64,000 nt of DNA from Exiguobacterium sp. s193 (GTDB taxonomy: Bacteria > Bacillota > Bacilli > Exiguobacteriales > Exiguobacteriaceae). The notes beneath the pieces were generated by a model that did no database searches, was not told the origin of the DNA, and saw only the letters and a program-made list of their open reading frames with translations. Made by a program: the position numbers and the translations under genes. Below are positions 26,625-35,129 of this stretch, in pieces (position 1 is the stretch's first letter; every line of letters starts with the position of its first letter). The DNA is taken from contig NZ_JACSMR010000004.1 of NCBI RefSeq assembly GCF_018618755.1, positions 62,001-126,000 of the forward strand, in the 5' to 3' direction.

Positions 26625-26720
26625 GCTTCCCCTCATCCCCTCTTGCCTTCTCTTTTTCTATCTTCGCATATTTTGTAAGGGATTTCACCGTCCCGTTTCA
26701 ATCCTTTTCCTCAAACCAAA

Positions 26721-26757
26721 AACCGTCTTCTTCACTGGCGCAGCAAAGAAGACGGTT
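26721..26757 (-). terminator. Terminator after the 26.8-27.5 kb gene
   Basis: AACCGTCTTCTT (26721-26732) pairs with AAGAAGACGGTT (26746-26757); followed on the minus strand by a T-rich stretch. Confidence 0.8.
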
Positions 26758-26772
26758 CTGCATCTACATATG

Positions 26773-27477
26773 TCATGCTTCATCATACGGTTGTTCAATG
26801 ACTAAAATCCGACTACCATCTGGATTCTCTGTCAATTCCATTTCGATGATGGCTTGTCCGACTAATAACACAATCGGTAAATCTGGTGTCCCCTGACGGA
26901 AAAAACCGACGTGCCCTTGATAGACATCCATATAATCAGCAAACAGGAACGTCCCGTTCACATGCAGTTCATCTTGCTTCGGATTGAACTCCAGACGCGG
27001 AACACCGAACCAGGCCTCCCCGTTTAAATACAATAACGGTTTTTTTCCGATTCCTTCATTTGTCGCTCGCCGCACCTCGATTGCTCCTTTCGTCTCATAA
27101 TAAAGTCGGTCGTCCCCTCTCGTCGCGATGACGATGGGGTTGCCTTGGTATAATACGATTTCAAGAATCTCATCCGCCTGTTCGACATAATATCCTGATG
27201 CGTCTGCTTGCGCGAAACTAATCGTATACAGTCGCATCCATGCTACGACATCCGTTACTTCGACAGGTTTCAAAAATAGGGCTGAGACTAAATATGTTTT
27301 TTCCGGCATCACAATTAAGTTGACACAAATATCGGCCAGCTGAATCGTCCGCACCTGGGTCGATGGGTAATGCTCCTCATAATCAGGTACAAAAACAGCT
27401 TCATAGTAATGCGTCGTCTCCCGTAATTCAATCGAGGGCATACGACGATCAAAGTCGGCAATCTGGATGCGTTTCAT
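26773..27477 (-). CDS. Hypothetical protein, 234 residues
   Basis: Acidic soluble protein with no signal peptide and no recognised motif. Predicted mostly beta from alternating hydrophobic stretches (TYLVSALFLKPVEVTDVVAW, LPIVLLVGQAIIEMEL). The start ATG 27477 is preceded by GAAGGAGGCACAAC, and a clear terminator follows, so the gene is very probably real and monocistronic. No neighbour suggests a function. Confidence 0.75.
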   Translation of the reverse strand: MKRIQIADFDRRMPSIELRETTHYYEAVFVPDYEEHYPSTQVRTIQLADICVNLIVMPEKTYLVSALFLKPVEVTDVVAWMRLYTISFAQADASGYYVEQADEILEIVLYQGNPIVIATRGDDRLYYETKGAIEVRRATNEGIGKKPLLYLNGEAWFGVPRLEFNPKQDELHVNGTFLFADYMDVYQGHVGFFRQGTPDLPIVLLVGQAIIEMELTENPDGSRILVIEQPYDEA

Positions 27478-27562
27478 GTTGTGCCTCCTTCGTAAAATTC
27501 TTCCAGTGTCCTATGTTGATAAATACCCAATTTTTGGTTTTCTTGCACTCCCCTAAAAACGA

Positions 27563-27600
27563 AAAAAATCTCCCTCACTGTAGTCGGAGGAAGATTTTTT
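27563..27600 (-). terminator. Terminator of the 42-residue membrane protein gene
   Basis: AAAAAATCTCCCTC pairs with GGAGGAAGATTTTTT, with a T run on the minus strand. It lies 70 bases after the small gene's stop, and transcripts could also be ended here from the other side. Confidence 0.75.
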
Positions 27601-27670
27601 GTATTTACATGAGTTTTTTAACTGAAAAATGTAATACAGGATTAGGTTACGGTAGACGTATCCTCATAAG

Positions 27671-27799
27671 TTATTGCACATACAAATCATATAAGACGTA
27701 TAAAATCATAGCGATGACGAGAAAGACGGCAAAGAACCCTCCCGTACCAAAAAAGACACGATTTGCTGTTTCGTTACGATCTTTTTTCTCAGGATACAT
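27671..27799 (-). CDS. Small membrane protein, 42 residues
   Basis: Short gene read directly on the minus strand: ATG 27799, stop TAA 27671-27673. The N-terminus is charged (MYPEKKDRNETANRVFFG) and is followed by one hydrophobic span (FFAVFLVIAMILYVLYDLYV), so a single-pass protein with its N-terminus in the cytoplasm is expected. The RBS AAGGGAG lies seven bases before the ATG, and a terminator follows. Function unknown; stress-related small proteins of this shape are common in Bacillales. Confidence 0.65.
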   Translation of the reverse strand: MYPEKKDRNETANRVFFGTGGFFAVFLVIAMILYVLYDLYVQ

Positions 27800-27889
27800 C
27801 TGAACGACTCCCTTTCTTCACTATCCATATTTTCACATATTTAAGCATTTCGCTGCAGTAGGGATTGATTCCTTCTTTAACGCCAAAAG

Positions 27890-28738
27890 TTATTTTACAC
27901 CATTGGCAAAAAAGACGAGCGTTTCTTCTTCATCCTCCGTTAACACACGGCCGACCATTTCTTTGTACAAGCGACGCATCTCTGAAATCTGCCCGCTTGC
28001 TCGCTCCGTCACATCCATCGCCTGACGTAACATGGCGACTTCTTGTTTGAACGCTTCGCGTGGCATCGCCTCACCGTGCGACCAGACATAATACGCTGCA
28101 TCATACTCTGCGATTGTATCGAGTAGCAACGTCATTCGCTCGACCGTATAGTTCCATTTCGCCGAAAAGATATCAGCATACATCGCGTCCCCTAAAAATA
28201 AGACACGTTCTTCCGGTATGTAAACGAGCAGACTACCGGGTGAATGGTCATTTTCGACTTCGCGGAGAATGCATGTTACATCCCCTAAATCAATGACAAG
28301 TTCTCCCTCGAATTGAATATCTGGTACTTCGATTGTAATATCACGTGTCGGACCAAACTCGAGCTTAATGGCATCGGCACAAAACGGAATCTCGATTCCC
28401 TGCTCGATCCGTGCTTCGAGTGCCTCATCCGTCCAATCATAATCTAACATCTGTCCGATTCGGGCGGTCGTCCGCTTCGTCGCGATTGCCGGAAGGTTCA
28501 TTTCCTTTAGTCCGAAAATATGATCCCAGTGCCAATGGGTCAATGCCAGTAAATCCGGTTTTTTCAAGCCCTGTCGCTCCACTTCTTCTAAAAACAGTGC
28601 CGCATGCCGGCTCGAGTTTCCTGCGTCAATCATCAGACTGCGGTTTGCTCCGACGATCAACCCTAAAATCGGGCGATCTGTTTCACTGACCGGTGTTTGA
28701 TACCAAATCCGGTTCGCCAATTGGTTAAATTGTTGCAT
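27890..28738 (-). CDS. Metallo-beta-lactamase fold hydrolase
   Basis: About 282 residues. The metal-binding motif is THWHWDHIFGLKEM, preceded by LMIDAGNSS and followed by FLGDAMYADIF and the late histidine in WSHGEAM. The two-metal site therefore looks complete. Substrate unknown; the family includes glyoxalase-II-like and lactonase-like enzymes. The ATG at 28738 has GGAGG at eight bases; the ATG at 28744 is closer to the RBS and less likely. Monocistronic, downstream of the MMPL terminator. Confidence 0.88.
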   Translation of the reverse strand: MQQFNQLANRIWYQTPVSETDRPILGLIVGANRSLMIDAGNSSRHAALFLEEVERQGLKKPDLLALTHWHWDHIFGLKEMNLPAIATKRTTARIGQMLDYDWTDEALEARIEQGIEIPFCADAIKLEFGPTRDITIEVPDIQFEGELVIDLGDVTCILREVENDHSPGSLLVYIPEERVLFLGDAMYADIFSAKWNYTVERMTLLLDTIAEYDAAYYVWSHGEAMPREAFKQEVAMLRQAMDVTERASGQISEMRRLYKEMVGRVLTEDEEETLVFFANGVK

Positions 28739-28765
28739 CTTCATCGCCTCCTGCTTGTAGTATAA

Positions 28766-28799
28766 CGAAAAAGCCCATCCGGATGATGCACGGATGGAC
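28766..28799 (-). terminator. Terminator of the MMPL transporter gene
   Basis: On the minus strand CCATCCG and CGGATGG flank a nine-base loop and are followed by CTTTTTCG. Confidence 0.7.
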
Positions 28800-28812
28800 C
28801 AGTTTAATGCCT

Positions 28813-31482
28813 TTACTTCTTATTTTGTTTTTGACGGAACGGCCACCAGACACCTGAACCGAACGAAACGGTAATCGCCGGAATCAGGAGCGGTAAAACA
28901 ATCAATCCGTATAAGAGTAGTCCCGTGATGACGATTGTCGCGATTTGGACGAGACTGAGAACACCAGACGGCATCATCGCACCGAACGTCCCCGCGAGAA
29001 TGATGGCTGCCGTAATGATGACTGAACCCATTTTCTTCATCGAGACGTACATCGCTTCTTTCGTCTCAAGTCCATTAATCGTTTCTTCACGGAAGCGATC
29101 AAGCAGGAAGATTGAGTAATCGATGCCAAGGGCAACGAGCATGACGAAGCCGAAGAACGGAACAGCCCAACTGATGCCGTCATATCCAAGCCCATTGACG
29201 AAAATCAACTCGGCAATCGAGACGGACGTATAGTACGTCAGTAACAATGAACCAATCATGAAAAGCGGCATGATGAGCGAACGGAACATGATGGCGAGGA
29301 CGATGAACAAACTCACGATCATGATGGCGACTGTCCGTGAAAAGTCAGCTTTTGACGTATCGTTCAAGTCACTGTTGATACTTGAGATTCCACCGTAGGC
29401 CACTTTTGCTTCTTCAAGCGGTGTGTCCTTTAACGTATTTGCTGTCGTTTTTTTGATGGCTGCGACCGTTTCGATCGCTTTCGGTGAATACGGATCATCG
29501 TTTAAGATGACTTCAAACTTTAAGCCTGTTTGATCGTCAATTGTATAACGTTCGATGACCGGCTTAAAGTCTTTATTCTCTAACGTACCGGCCGGAATGA
29601 ACATCCCCGTCCCGCGAATCGTTTTCGAATCCCCCATCTCGGCCAGAATATCCGAGACATCGCCTAACCCGTCTTCGATTTTTTGGAGGCCGTCGTTTGC
29701 CGAACCTACGCCGTCAGCAAGCTGTGTCAATCCACCACCAAGCTGTCCGGCTTGTGCCCCTTGTTGCTCAATCCCCGTTGCTGCTTGCGCAATTCCGGTT
29801 TCGATTTGTGTCAACTGTTCCGATAAGGCAGACAAGGTACCGACCGTTTGCGGAATGTTTTGTGTCGTTTGAAGTCCCTGACCGACAGCACCGAGCTGCT
29901 GATTGATTTGACCGAGACCGTCTGCTGCTTGTTGCAGTTGTGTCGCACCAGTTGTCGCTTCATCTCCGGCAGGGAGTTGCCCGCTGATTGACTGGAGGTT
30001 TTTCTCGACTTCTTGCAATCCTTGACTGACTTCACCAAGACCTGTATTTGCGTCTTTGACCCCATCCGCAATTTGAGCGAGTTGACGGTCGACATATAAA
30101 TCCGGGATGACTTCACCCGTCGGTCTTGAAAGCGACCGGACGGATTTGACACCGTCTAATTTGACGAGCTCACGGCTCAATTGTTCTGCGTAAGGAAGTG
30201 TTTCTTCCGTCACGATATCTTTATCGTCCTTGAGGATGACGTTGACAGGAAGCGATTCACCAGCACCAAATCCGTCCGAAATCGCGTTTAACCCTTTAAC
30301 TGTTTCGTATTTTTCCCCAATCTCATCGACCGTATTGAATGAAAGATCATCATCATACGTAAAGAGTGTCGGGACCGTGATGATGGCGACGATCGCCATC
30401 GCAAGCAATGGCCGGCGAATCGAAAGACCGCCGTAACGGGCCCATAGCTTACTGTCGCGATGACTCGCGGCACTCTTCGATGGCCAGAATAACTTTTCTT
30501 TGAGTGTCGCCATGAAGAATGGGACGAGCGTAAACAGGACGAGGAGTAAAACAGCAATCCCGACCGCAACTGCGACCGATGATTTAAAGATCGGGAAATC
30601 CGCGAATCCGATTGCCGAGAATCCGACGAGTACGGCGATTCCACTGATCAGCAATGTCCGACCTGCTGTTTTATACGTGTTGACGATCGCTGTCTCGACG
30701 TCATGGCCAGCTGTCAGTTCTTCTTTGTAGCGACTTAACAGTAAAATACAATAATCCGTCCCAATCCCGAATAAAATCGCGACGAGGAAGATTTGTGTGA
30801 AGTTCGAGACCGGGAAACCGAACCAATCAACAAAGAATGCTACAAACGATTGGCTCATCAAGTACGTCACGCCGACTGCAAGCAGCGGAACGAATGGTGT
30901 GACGATGGACCGGAAGACAATTAGCAATAAGCCGAAAATCAAGCCGACGGTAATCAACTCCGTCCGTTTTAGCCCTTCTTGCGAACTTTTGTTGACGTCC
31001 GCATTGATCAACGATTCACCCGTCAGATAAATCGTCCGATCGTCCGGGAGGACATCTGCACGGATTTTTTCCGCGAGCGCTGAAATCTCTTCTTGTGACC
31101 CGTCGACTGTAATCGGAACGAGCACGGTTTTCTTATCTTTTGAGACAAGTTGTCCTTCCGTTTCTTTACTTTCGAACGGATCCAAGACACCTGTCACCGG
31201 TTTGTCGAGTTTTTCTAAATCCGTCACGATTTGACCGATGTCTGTCCGATCGGACGCGGTCACCTTTTCCTTCAACGGGATGACGAGTGAAATTGTTTCT
31301 TCACTTGCTCCGGCGGCCTTTAAAATATCGGCTGCGCGCTGCGAGTCCGTATCACTCGCGAGCTGAATCGCTCCTGCGTCTTCTGCCTGTTTTGATAAAT
31401 TCGGTGCCGCTAAAAATAGACCGACTGTCGCAATTAATAATACGATGACGATTGGCCAGCGCCACTTGACGATTTGTCGCAT
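28813..31482 (-). CDS. MMPL family RND-type membrane transporter
   Basis: About 889 residues with the classic tandem arrangement: a first membrane span (WRWPIVIVLLIATVGLFLA), a large outer loop, five spans (TELITVGLIFGLLLIVFRS onward) including GTDYCILLLSRYKEE, and the same pattern repeated with ALGIDYSIFLLDRFREE. The second outer loop holds a long heptad-like segment rich in Gln/Leu/Gly (about residues 500-630), predicted coiled coil. The start is ATG 31482 with AGGTGG upstream; a frame open to 31533 would overlap marR. Co-transcribed with marR, suggesting export of a lipid, drug or peptide under MarR control. Substrate unknown. Confidence 0.92.
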   Translation of the reverse strand: MRQIVKWRWPIVIVLLIATVGLFLAAPNLSKQAEDAGAIQLASDTDSQRAADILKAAGASEETISLVIPLKEKVTASDRTDIGQIVTDLEKLDKPVTGVLDPFESKETEGQLVSKDKKTVLVPITVDGSQEEISALAEKIRADVLPDDRTIYLTGESLINADVNKSSQEGLKRTELITVGLIFGLLLIVFRSIVTPFVPLLAVGVTYLMSQSFVAFFVDWFGFPVSNFTQIFLVAILFGIGTDYCILLLSRYKEELTAGHDVETAIVNTYKTAGRTLLISGIAVLVGFSAIGFADFPIFKSSVAVAVGIAVLLLVLFTLVPFFMATLKEKLFWPSKSAASHRDSKLWARYGGLSIRRPLLAMAIVAIITVPTLFTYDDDLSFNTVDEIGEKYETVKGLNAISDGFGAGESLPVNVILKDDKDIVTEETLPYAEQLSRELVKLDGVKSVRSLSRPTGEVIPDLYVDRQLAQIADGVKDANTGLGEVSQGLQEVEKNLQSISGQLPAGDEATTGATQLQQAADGLGQINQQLGAVGQGLQTTQNIPQTVGTLSALSEQLTQIETGIAQAATGIEQQGAQAGQLGGGLTQLADGVGSANDGLQKIEDGLGDVSDILAEMGDSKTIRGTGMFIPAGTLENKDFKPVIERYTIDDQTGLKFEVILNDDPYSPKAIETVAAIKKTTANTLKDTPLEEAKVAYGGISSINSDLNDTSKADFSRTVAIMIVSLFIVLAIMFRSLIMPLFMIGSLLLTYYTSVSIAELIFVNGLGYDGISWAVPFFGFVMLVALGIDYSIFLLDRFREETINGLETKEAMYVSMKKMGSVIITAAIILAGTFGAMMPSGVLSLVQIATIVITGLLLYGLIVLPLLIPAITVSFGSGVWWPFRQKQNKK

Positions 31483-31522
31483 TCCCTCTCCACCTCTTCT
31501 AGTTCTATTTTTGGTCTGCTCT

Positions 31523-31966
31523 TTAATCTTCAATCTTTAAAATCGATTTGACTTTTTTGAACGTTTCGATAAACTGTTGAATTTCATCATCTTCGACCTT
31601 GCCGTCAATCAATTGTTCCAAGTAATCGTATATCGCTTGGTTTGATTCTTCGACGACAGCTTGCCCGACCTGTGTCAACACGATTCGTTTCGTCCGGTGG
31701 TCATCTTCTGCTCGTTCGACTTCAACCAGTCCTTTTTCGTTTAATTTCTTAAGACGGTTCGAAATCGCACTTTTATGGACGCCTTGCATGACGGCAATCC
31801 GACCTGAGGCAATCGGTCCATACTTCCCGACGAGCTTTAATAAATGAAGTTGTTCCGGTGAATAGACACGCCAGACAGGAGAATCGACAGACTTCAGTAC
31901 ACGTTCCGTCCCGTGAATCATCACTTCTTCAAACAGAAGGACGGCTTCCCGAAGATTTTCTTTCAT
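31523..31966 (-). CDS. MarR family transcriptional regulator
   Basis: 147-residue winged-helix dimeric repressor. The recognition region reads SGRIAVMQGVHKSAISNRLKK and the wing is RAEDDHRTKRIVLT. First gene of the operon with the MMPL exporter, 40 bases apart. An inverted repeat overlaps its own -10 (see the operator entry), so autoregulation with derepression by an effector is expected. ATG 31966; the spacing to upstream purines is ordinary. Confidence 0.92.
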   Translation of the reverse strand: MKENLREAVLLFEEVMIHGTERVLKSVDSPVWRVYSPEQLHLLKLVGKYGPIASGRIAVMQGVHKSAISNRLKKLNEKGLVEVERAEDDHRTKRIVLTQVGQAVVEESNQAIYDYLEQLIDGKVEDDEIQQFIETFKKVKSILKIED

Positions 31967-31980
31967 TGTTAGTTTACCCC

Positions 31981-32025
31981 CTAAACTGTTAGGATTAGTT
32001 TAGACCCTCAACTAGCTGGCGTCAA
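31981..32025 (-). promoter_or_regulatory. marR-MMPL promoter and operator
   Basis: Minus strand TTGACG (32020-32025), 17 bases, TAAACT (31997-32002). The inverted repeat CTAAACT (31981-31987)/AGTTTAG (31997-32003) covers the -10 and start point, the usual place for a MarR operator. Confidence 0.65.
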
Positions 32026-32117
32026 CTTCAAACTGTCACAATTAAACAAACAGACCGTTCCAATTTTCGATATGATGAAAGAGAACTCATACCTGGTACA
32101 TATAAGGAGGGAACAGA

Positions 32118-32312
32118 ATGACAGCTTTATTTTGGATTGCCCTTGTGATTTGCATCATCGGACTTATTTTTACACTCATGGTCGGACGCAGTCGAAATGA
32201 AGAAAGCTACAGCAACAAAAAAATGGCGACCAACATGGTTTGGATGTATTTAATCTTATTGCCGATCATCTTGATCGTCCTTGGTGTATTTTATTATTTA
32301 CTGACGAAATGA
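32118..32312 (+). CDS. Small two-span membrane protein, 64 residues
   Basis: Two hydrophobic segments (FWIALVICIIGLIFTLMVG and MYLILLPIILIVLGVFYYLL) are joined by a charged loop RSRNEESYSNKKMATN. The RBS AAGGAGGG is seven bases before ATG 32118, and a -10-like TATGAT lies near 32068. A bidirectional terminator follows. No recognised family; a small inner-membrane protein whose function cannot be read from sequence. Confidence 0.75.
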   Translation: MTALFWIALVICIIGLIFTLMVGRSRNEESYSNKKMATNMVWMYLILLPIILIVLGVFYYLLTK

Positions 32313-32315
32313 ACT

Positions 32316-32371
32316 AAAAAAAGATCAGCTGTCTCTTACGCGATTACCGTTAAGAGGCTGCTGATCTTTTT
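32316..32371. terminator. Bidirectional terminator between small membrane gene and uspA-like gene
   Basis: AAAAAGATCAGC with TCTCTTA pairs with TAAGAGG and GCTGATCTTTTT. T runs flank both strands, ending two convergent genes. Confidence 0.85.
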
Positions 32372-32373
32372 GG

Positions 32374-32823
32374 TTAGTTCACTGTTTTCGGACGGACGAT
32401 GTAAATGTCGCACTTCGCATACCGCGCGATATTTTCTGAGACACTTCCGATCATGATACGCTCCATCGCGTTCATGCCGACAGCACCACAAACAATCAGT
32501 CCTGCCCCGACGCGAGGAGCGATGACTTTCGGAATCAACGTCTTCGGTGAACCGGTCTCGATGACGAGTTCGATTGTCTCGAGGCCAGCTGCCCGCGCTT
32601 TTTTTTCATACGTTTCAAGCAATTCTTGTGCATATTCCGTGACATTTTGATCGATGAAACGTTGATTGGCACGGACGTTCGCAAAGGTTTGAATGTCGAT
32701 GACGTGTGTGATGACGAGCTTCGCATGGTCGAGTTTCGCGAATTGAACGGCTTTTTCGAACGCTACATCTGCCGTTTTCGACCCATCAACCGCGACCAAG
32801 ATTGTATGATAATGGCTGTCCAT
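32374..32823 (-). CDS. Universal stress protein (UspA family)
   Basis: 149 residues, Rossmann-like. N-terminal ILVAVDGSKTADVAFEKAVQ and the C-terminal ATP-loop form GAVGMNAMERIMIGSVSENI (G-2x-G-9x-G-S/T pattern) support nucleotide binding. Cytoplasmic stress-adaptation protein. The start ATG 32823 is preceded by AAAGGGTGAA. Its neighbour, the YflT-like gene, is also a stress protein, so co-induction is likely. Confidence 0.93.
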   Translation of the reverse strand: MDSHYHTILVAVDGSKTADVAFEKAVQFAKLDHAKLVITHVIDIQTFANVRANQRFIDQNVTEYAQELLETYEKKARAAGLETIELVIETGSPKTLIPKVIAPRVGAGLIVCGAVGMNAMERIMIGSVSENIARYAKCDIYIVRPKTVN

Positions 32824-32861
32824 CGTGATTCACCCTTTCCATTCAAACAAAAACAGGTCTC

Positions 32862-33311
32862 TTAGAACGTCCGGTCATTCTCATTTTCCAGCGCACGGTT
32901 TTCATGATCCAGTTTCCGTTCAGCTTCGATGCCTTCCGGTTCCGTCTCGAGAATACTTTTCGGTGACGGTGTCGGGCGCTCTTCACCTGCTTGATCGGCG
33001 AACAAGACATACGCACCATGCCGGACACCGACGACATGACGTTCGATTTCCCCATCCGCTAATCCGAGTGAAGTAAAGGCCGCTCGAATTTCTTCTTCCG
33101 TCGCCGGTTTTCCCGTGAACCGTTCGAACAATGTCCGTTTACCTGAAACGAGTTGTGCCGCCGACTGTCCACGTAACATCGCCATGTCTGTCTTATCTTG
33201 CAAGACAACATAAAGGTCTTCTTCCAAATATCCTTTAAAGTGTAAATCCTCGATATCCCGAATCAAATCCGTCTCATTTTCATACGTTCCGATAAATTGT
33301 TTTTTCCCCAT
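32862..33311 (-). CDS. YflT-like general stress protein (17M domain)
   Basis: 149 residues. The N-terminal domain resembles the heat/general-stress YflT (GSP17M) family: FIGTYENETDLIRDIEDLHF, then VVLQDKTD, and VGVRHGAYVLFAD before an acidic, disordered tail (about residues 110-149). In Bacillus relatives such genes belong to the sigma-B regulon. Upstream on the minus strand GGGTAT occurs but without a good GTTT at the right distance, so sigma-B control is not shown here. ATG 33311. Confidence 0.75.
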   Translation of the reverse strand: MGKKQFIGTYENETDLIRDIEDLHFKGYLEEDLYVVLQDKTDMAMLRGQSAAQLVSGKRTLFERFTGKPATEEEIRAAFTSLGLADGEIERHVVGVRHGAYVLFADQAGEERPTPSPKSILETEPEGIEAERKLDHENRALENENDRTF

Positions 33312-33392
33312 CTGACTAACTCCCCCTTTTTCACTTCTATAATGGATATACCCGAAAAAATGAAAAGCAATGACAGAAACTGTTTGTTTCCA

Positions 33393-34121
33393 TCAAGAAA
33401 GCGGATTTTTTTGTTGCGAAAACAATTTTTGACGCTTTCGAAAGACGACGATGACCGCTGTCAGGACTGCTAAAGTCGTAACCACTACAATCAACTGTTG
33501 CAAGAGTGATAGCCGGCCGTTAAAGAACAAACCGGCGTAAAACCATACCATGACTAATCCAAACACCCAGTCCATATGAAGGAACGTAAAGAGTAAGACA
33601 CCGCAGGCGAAGGCAATCAACATGATCGTCGTCCACACGGAAACACTCAAGCCGAATAATTCCTCAAACCGAAAATCGCGTAAAATCCGAAACGGTAAAA
33701 TTAAGATTTGGACACTTGCCCAGGCCAGAAATACTGAAAACGGGGAACGCATCCACGGGGAACGATTCGGATGCTGTTGAATTTTGATATAAATAAGACA
33801 AAGGCTGATAAACGAAATCGTCATAAAAACAAGTTCCCACGGCGGGCCAACGATGGAACTCACGCCAAGACTCAGCATCGTTAAACTGAACCAACCACCA
33901 ATATCAAGCAACAGCGTCCGATCTGCCGGATAACCTTTAACGGGGCGGATGCACCAAATCAACAAGGTCGTATAGACGACGCCGACAATCGCATCGACGA
34001 ATGGTGCCGGCTTGATGGCTAACGGTAACTCGGGCGGTGCATCATACCAGACGACACGTGCCAATAAGACAAATAAAAACGTCAGGAAATTGAGTAAACG
34101 AAGTCCCGTCAGTGACAACAT
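33393..34121 (-). CDS. Multi-pass membrane protein, 242 residues
   Basis: Seven or eight predicted membrane spans with tryptophans at several span edges; segments include LRLLNFLTFLFVLLARVVWY and IMLIAFACGVLLFTFLHMDW. It resembles the tryptophan-rich sensory (TspO-like) membrane proteins of Firmicutes, but I see no decisive motif. The start is ATG 34121, nine bases after GGAGGT; a GTG at 34130 is too close to the RBS. Monocistronic and divergent from the FusB-like gene. Confidence 0.75.
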   Translation of the reverse strand: MLSLTGLRLLNFLTFLFVLLARVVWYDAPPELPLAIKPAPFVDAIVGVVYTTLLIWCIRPVKGYPADRTLLLDIGGWFSLTMLSLGVSSIVGPPWELVFMTISFISLCLIYIKIQQHPNRSPWMRSPFSVFLAWASVQILILPFRILRDFRFEELFGLSVSVWTTIMLIAFACGVLLFTFLHMDWVFGLVMVWFYAGLFFNGRLSLLQQLIVVVTTLAVLTAVIVVFRKRQKLFSQQKNPLS

Positions 34122-34235
34122 GTCCTGCACACCTCCTTATGTAACCAATTCCCCCTGACACATGCCTGAAAACAAAAAAACTGTCTTCACGAAACGGATT
34201 CAGGTACGATGGACGTACAAAGGAGTGATGTCCCA

Positions 34236-34868
34236 ATGCAACCATTCATCAAGCCCTACCAGTACAATTTCATTCGAAATCAAATTGAATTACTGACCCA
34301 ACAATTGGCGACCGTTCATGATCCTGATGTCCGAGATGCTGTCGTCTATAGTGCAACGAAAAAAATATTTGATTTGATTCCCGTCTTGTCACCGGAACAA
34401 GAGGAACTCTTGATGTTGATCCGAACTCACTCGTCCGAGCACCACCTGCTGTCTTATCTCGATCAACTCCGTCCGTTCATCGAACCGTTTCCCGATATCA
34501 CGGAAGCTGAACTCCGTCGCCTTTTTCCGAAGACAAAAAAACTTCATCTTCCACCAATGGAAACGATTGATTTTTCAGCGACAACCTATCTGAGTTGGAA
34601 CGATACGGGCAATAAGAAAAAGTTTTTTGTTTATCGACTTGGCGACAGCTGGCTCGGTCTTGAAAGTACGTATTTGCCGAGCATCAAACAAGGCATTTGC
34701 TCCGTTTGTAAGACGTATAATGATGTCACGCTCATCTCAATCCGCTCGAAACCGACTGCTGAGCATTACCGGGCAGTCGGGAACTACATGTGTATCGATG
34801 GGGATCACTGCAATGCCTCGATTACGGATACAGCAGATCTTGAAAAGTTCTTAACGAATGCCAAGTAA
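34236..34868 (+). CDS. FusB-type EF-G-binding (fusidic acid resistance) protein
   Basis: 210-residue protein with the two-domain layout of FusB/FusC/FBP: an N-terminal helical bundle (FIKPYQYNFIRNQIELL) and a C-terminal treble-clef zinc finger with cysteines in ICSVC and MCIDGDHC. Members bind EF-G on the ribosome and free it from fusidic-acid-stalled complexes. The presence of all four zinc cysteines suggests function. Start ATG 34236, RBS GGAGTG. Probably an intrinsic chromosomal copy, since no mobility genes are near. Confidence 0.87.
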   Translation: MQPFIKPYQYNFIRNQIELLTQQLATVHDPDVRDAVVYSATKKIFDLIPVLSPEQEELLMLIRTHSSEHHLLSYLDQLRPFIEPFPDITEAELRRLFPKTKKLHLPPMETIDFSATTYLSWNDTGNKKKFFVYRLGDSWLGLESTYLPSIKQGICSVCKTYNDVTLISIRSKPTAEHYRAVGNYMCIDGDHCNASITDTADLEKFLTNAK

Positions 34869-34986
34869 TCCGAAGGGGCTGACTCAACAGCCGCTTCAAC
34901 ATCAATCTGAGTGACGGACGGTTCATGTCATCCTCACCGCAAGAAGCGCTGATGATTCCGTTTACCGTATGCTGTCAGACATAAGC

Positions 34987-35029
34987 AAGACCCGACCTCC
35001 TGTCGACTAAAGGCAGAAGGTCGGGTCTT
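34987..35029. terminator. Terminator between fusB-like gene and GGDEF gene
   Basis: AAGACCCGACCT (34987-34998) pairs with AGGTCGGGTCTT (35018-35029), flanked by T on the plus side. The rest of the 34869-35129 gap shows nothing recognisable. Confidence 0.85.
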
Positions 35030-35129
35030 TTGTCTAACCGGAGGAAACTTTCTGTTCAAAAAGAGGGATTCCCGTTTGAGTCACAGTCATTTGTAGAACA
35101 TGTTTTTTTCAATGCTAGTCAGTCTTTCG

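Noticed and set aside
33312-33392. Sigma-B promoter for the YflT-like gene
   Set aside because: GGGTAT is present but GTTT is about 23 bases away rather than 12-15, so it was not called.
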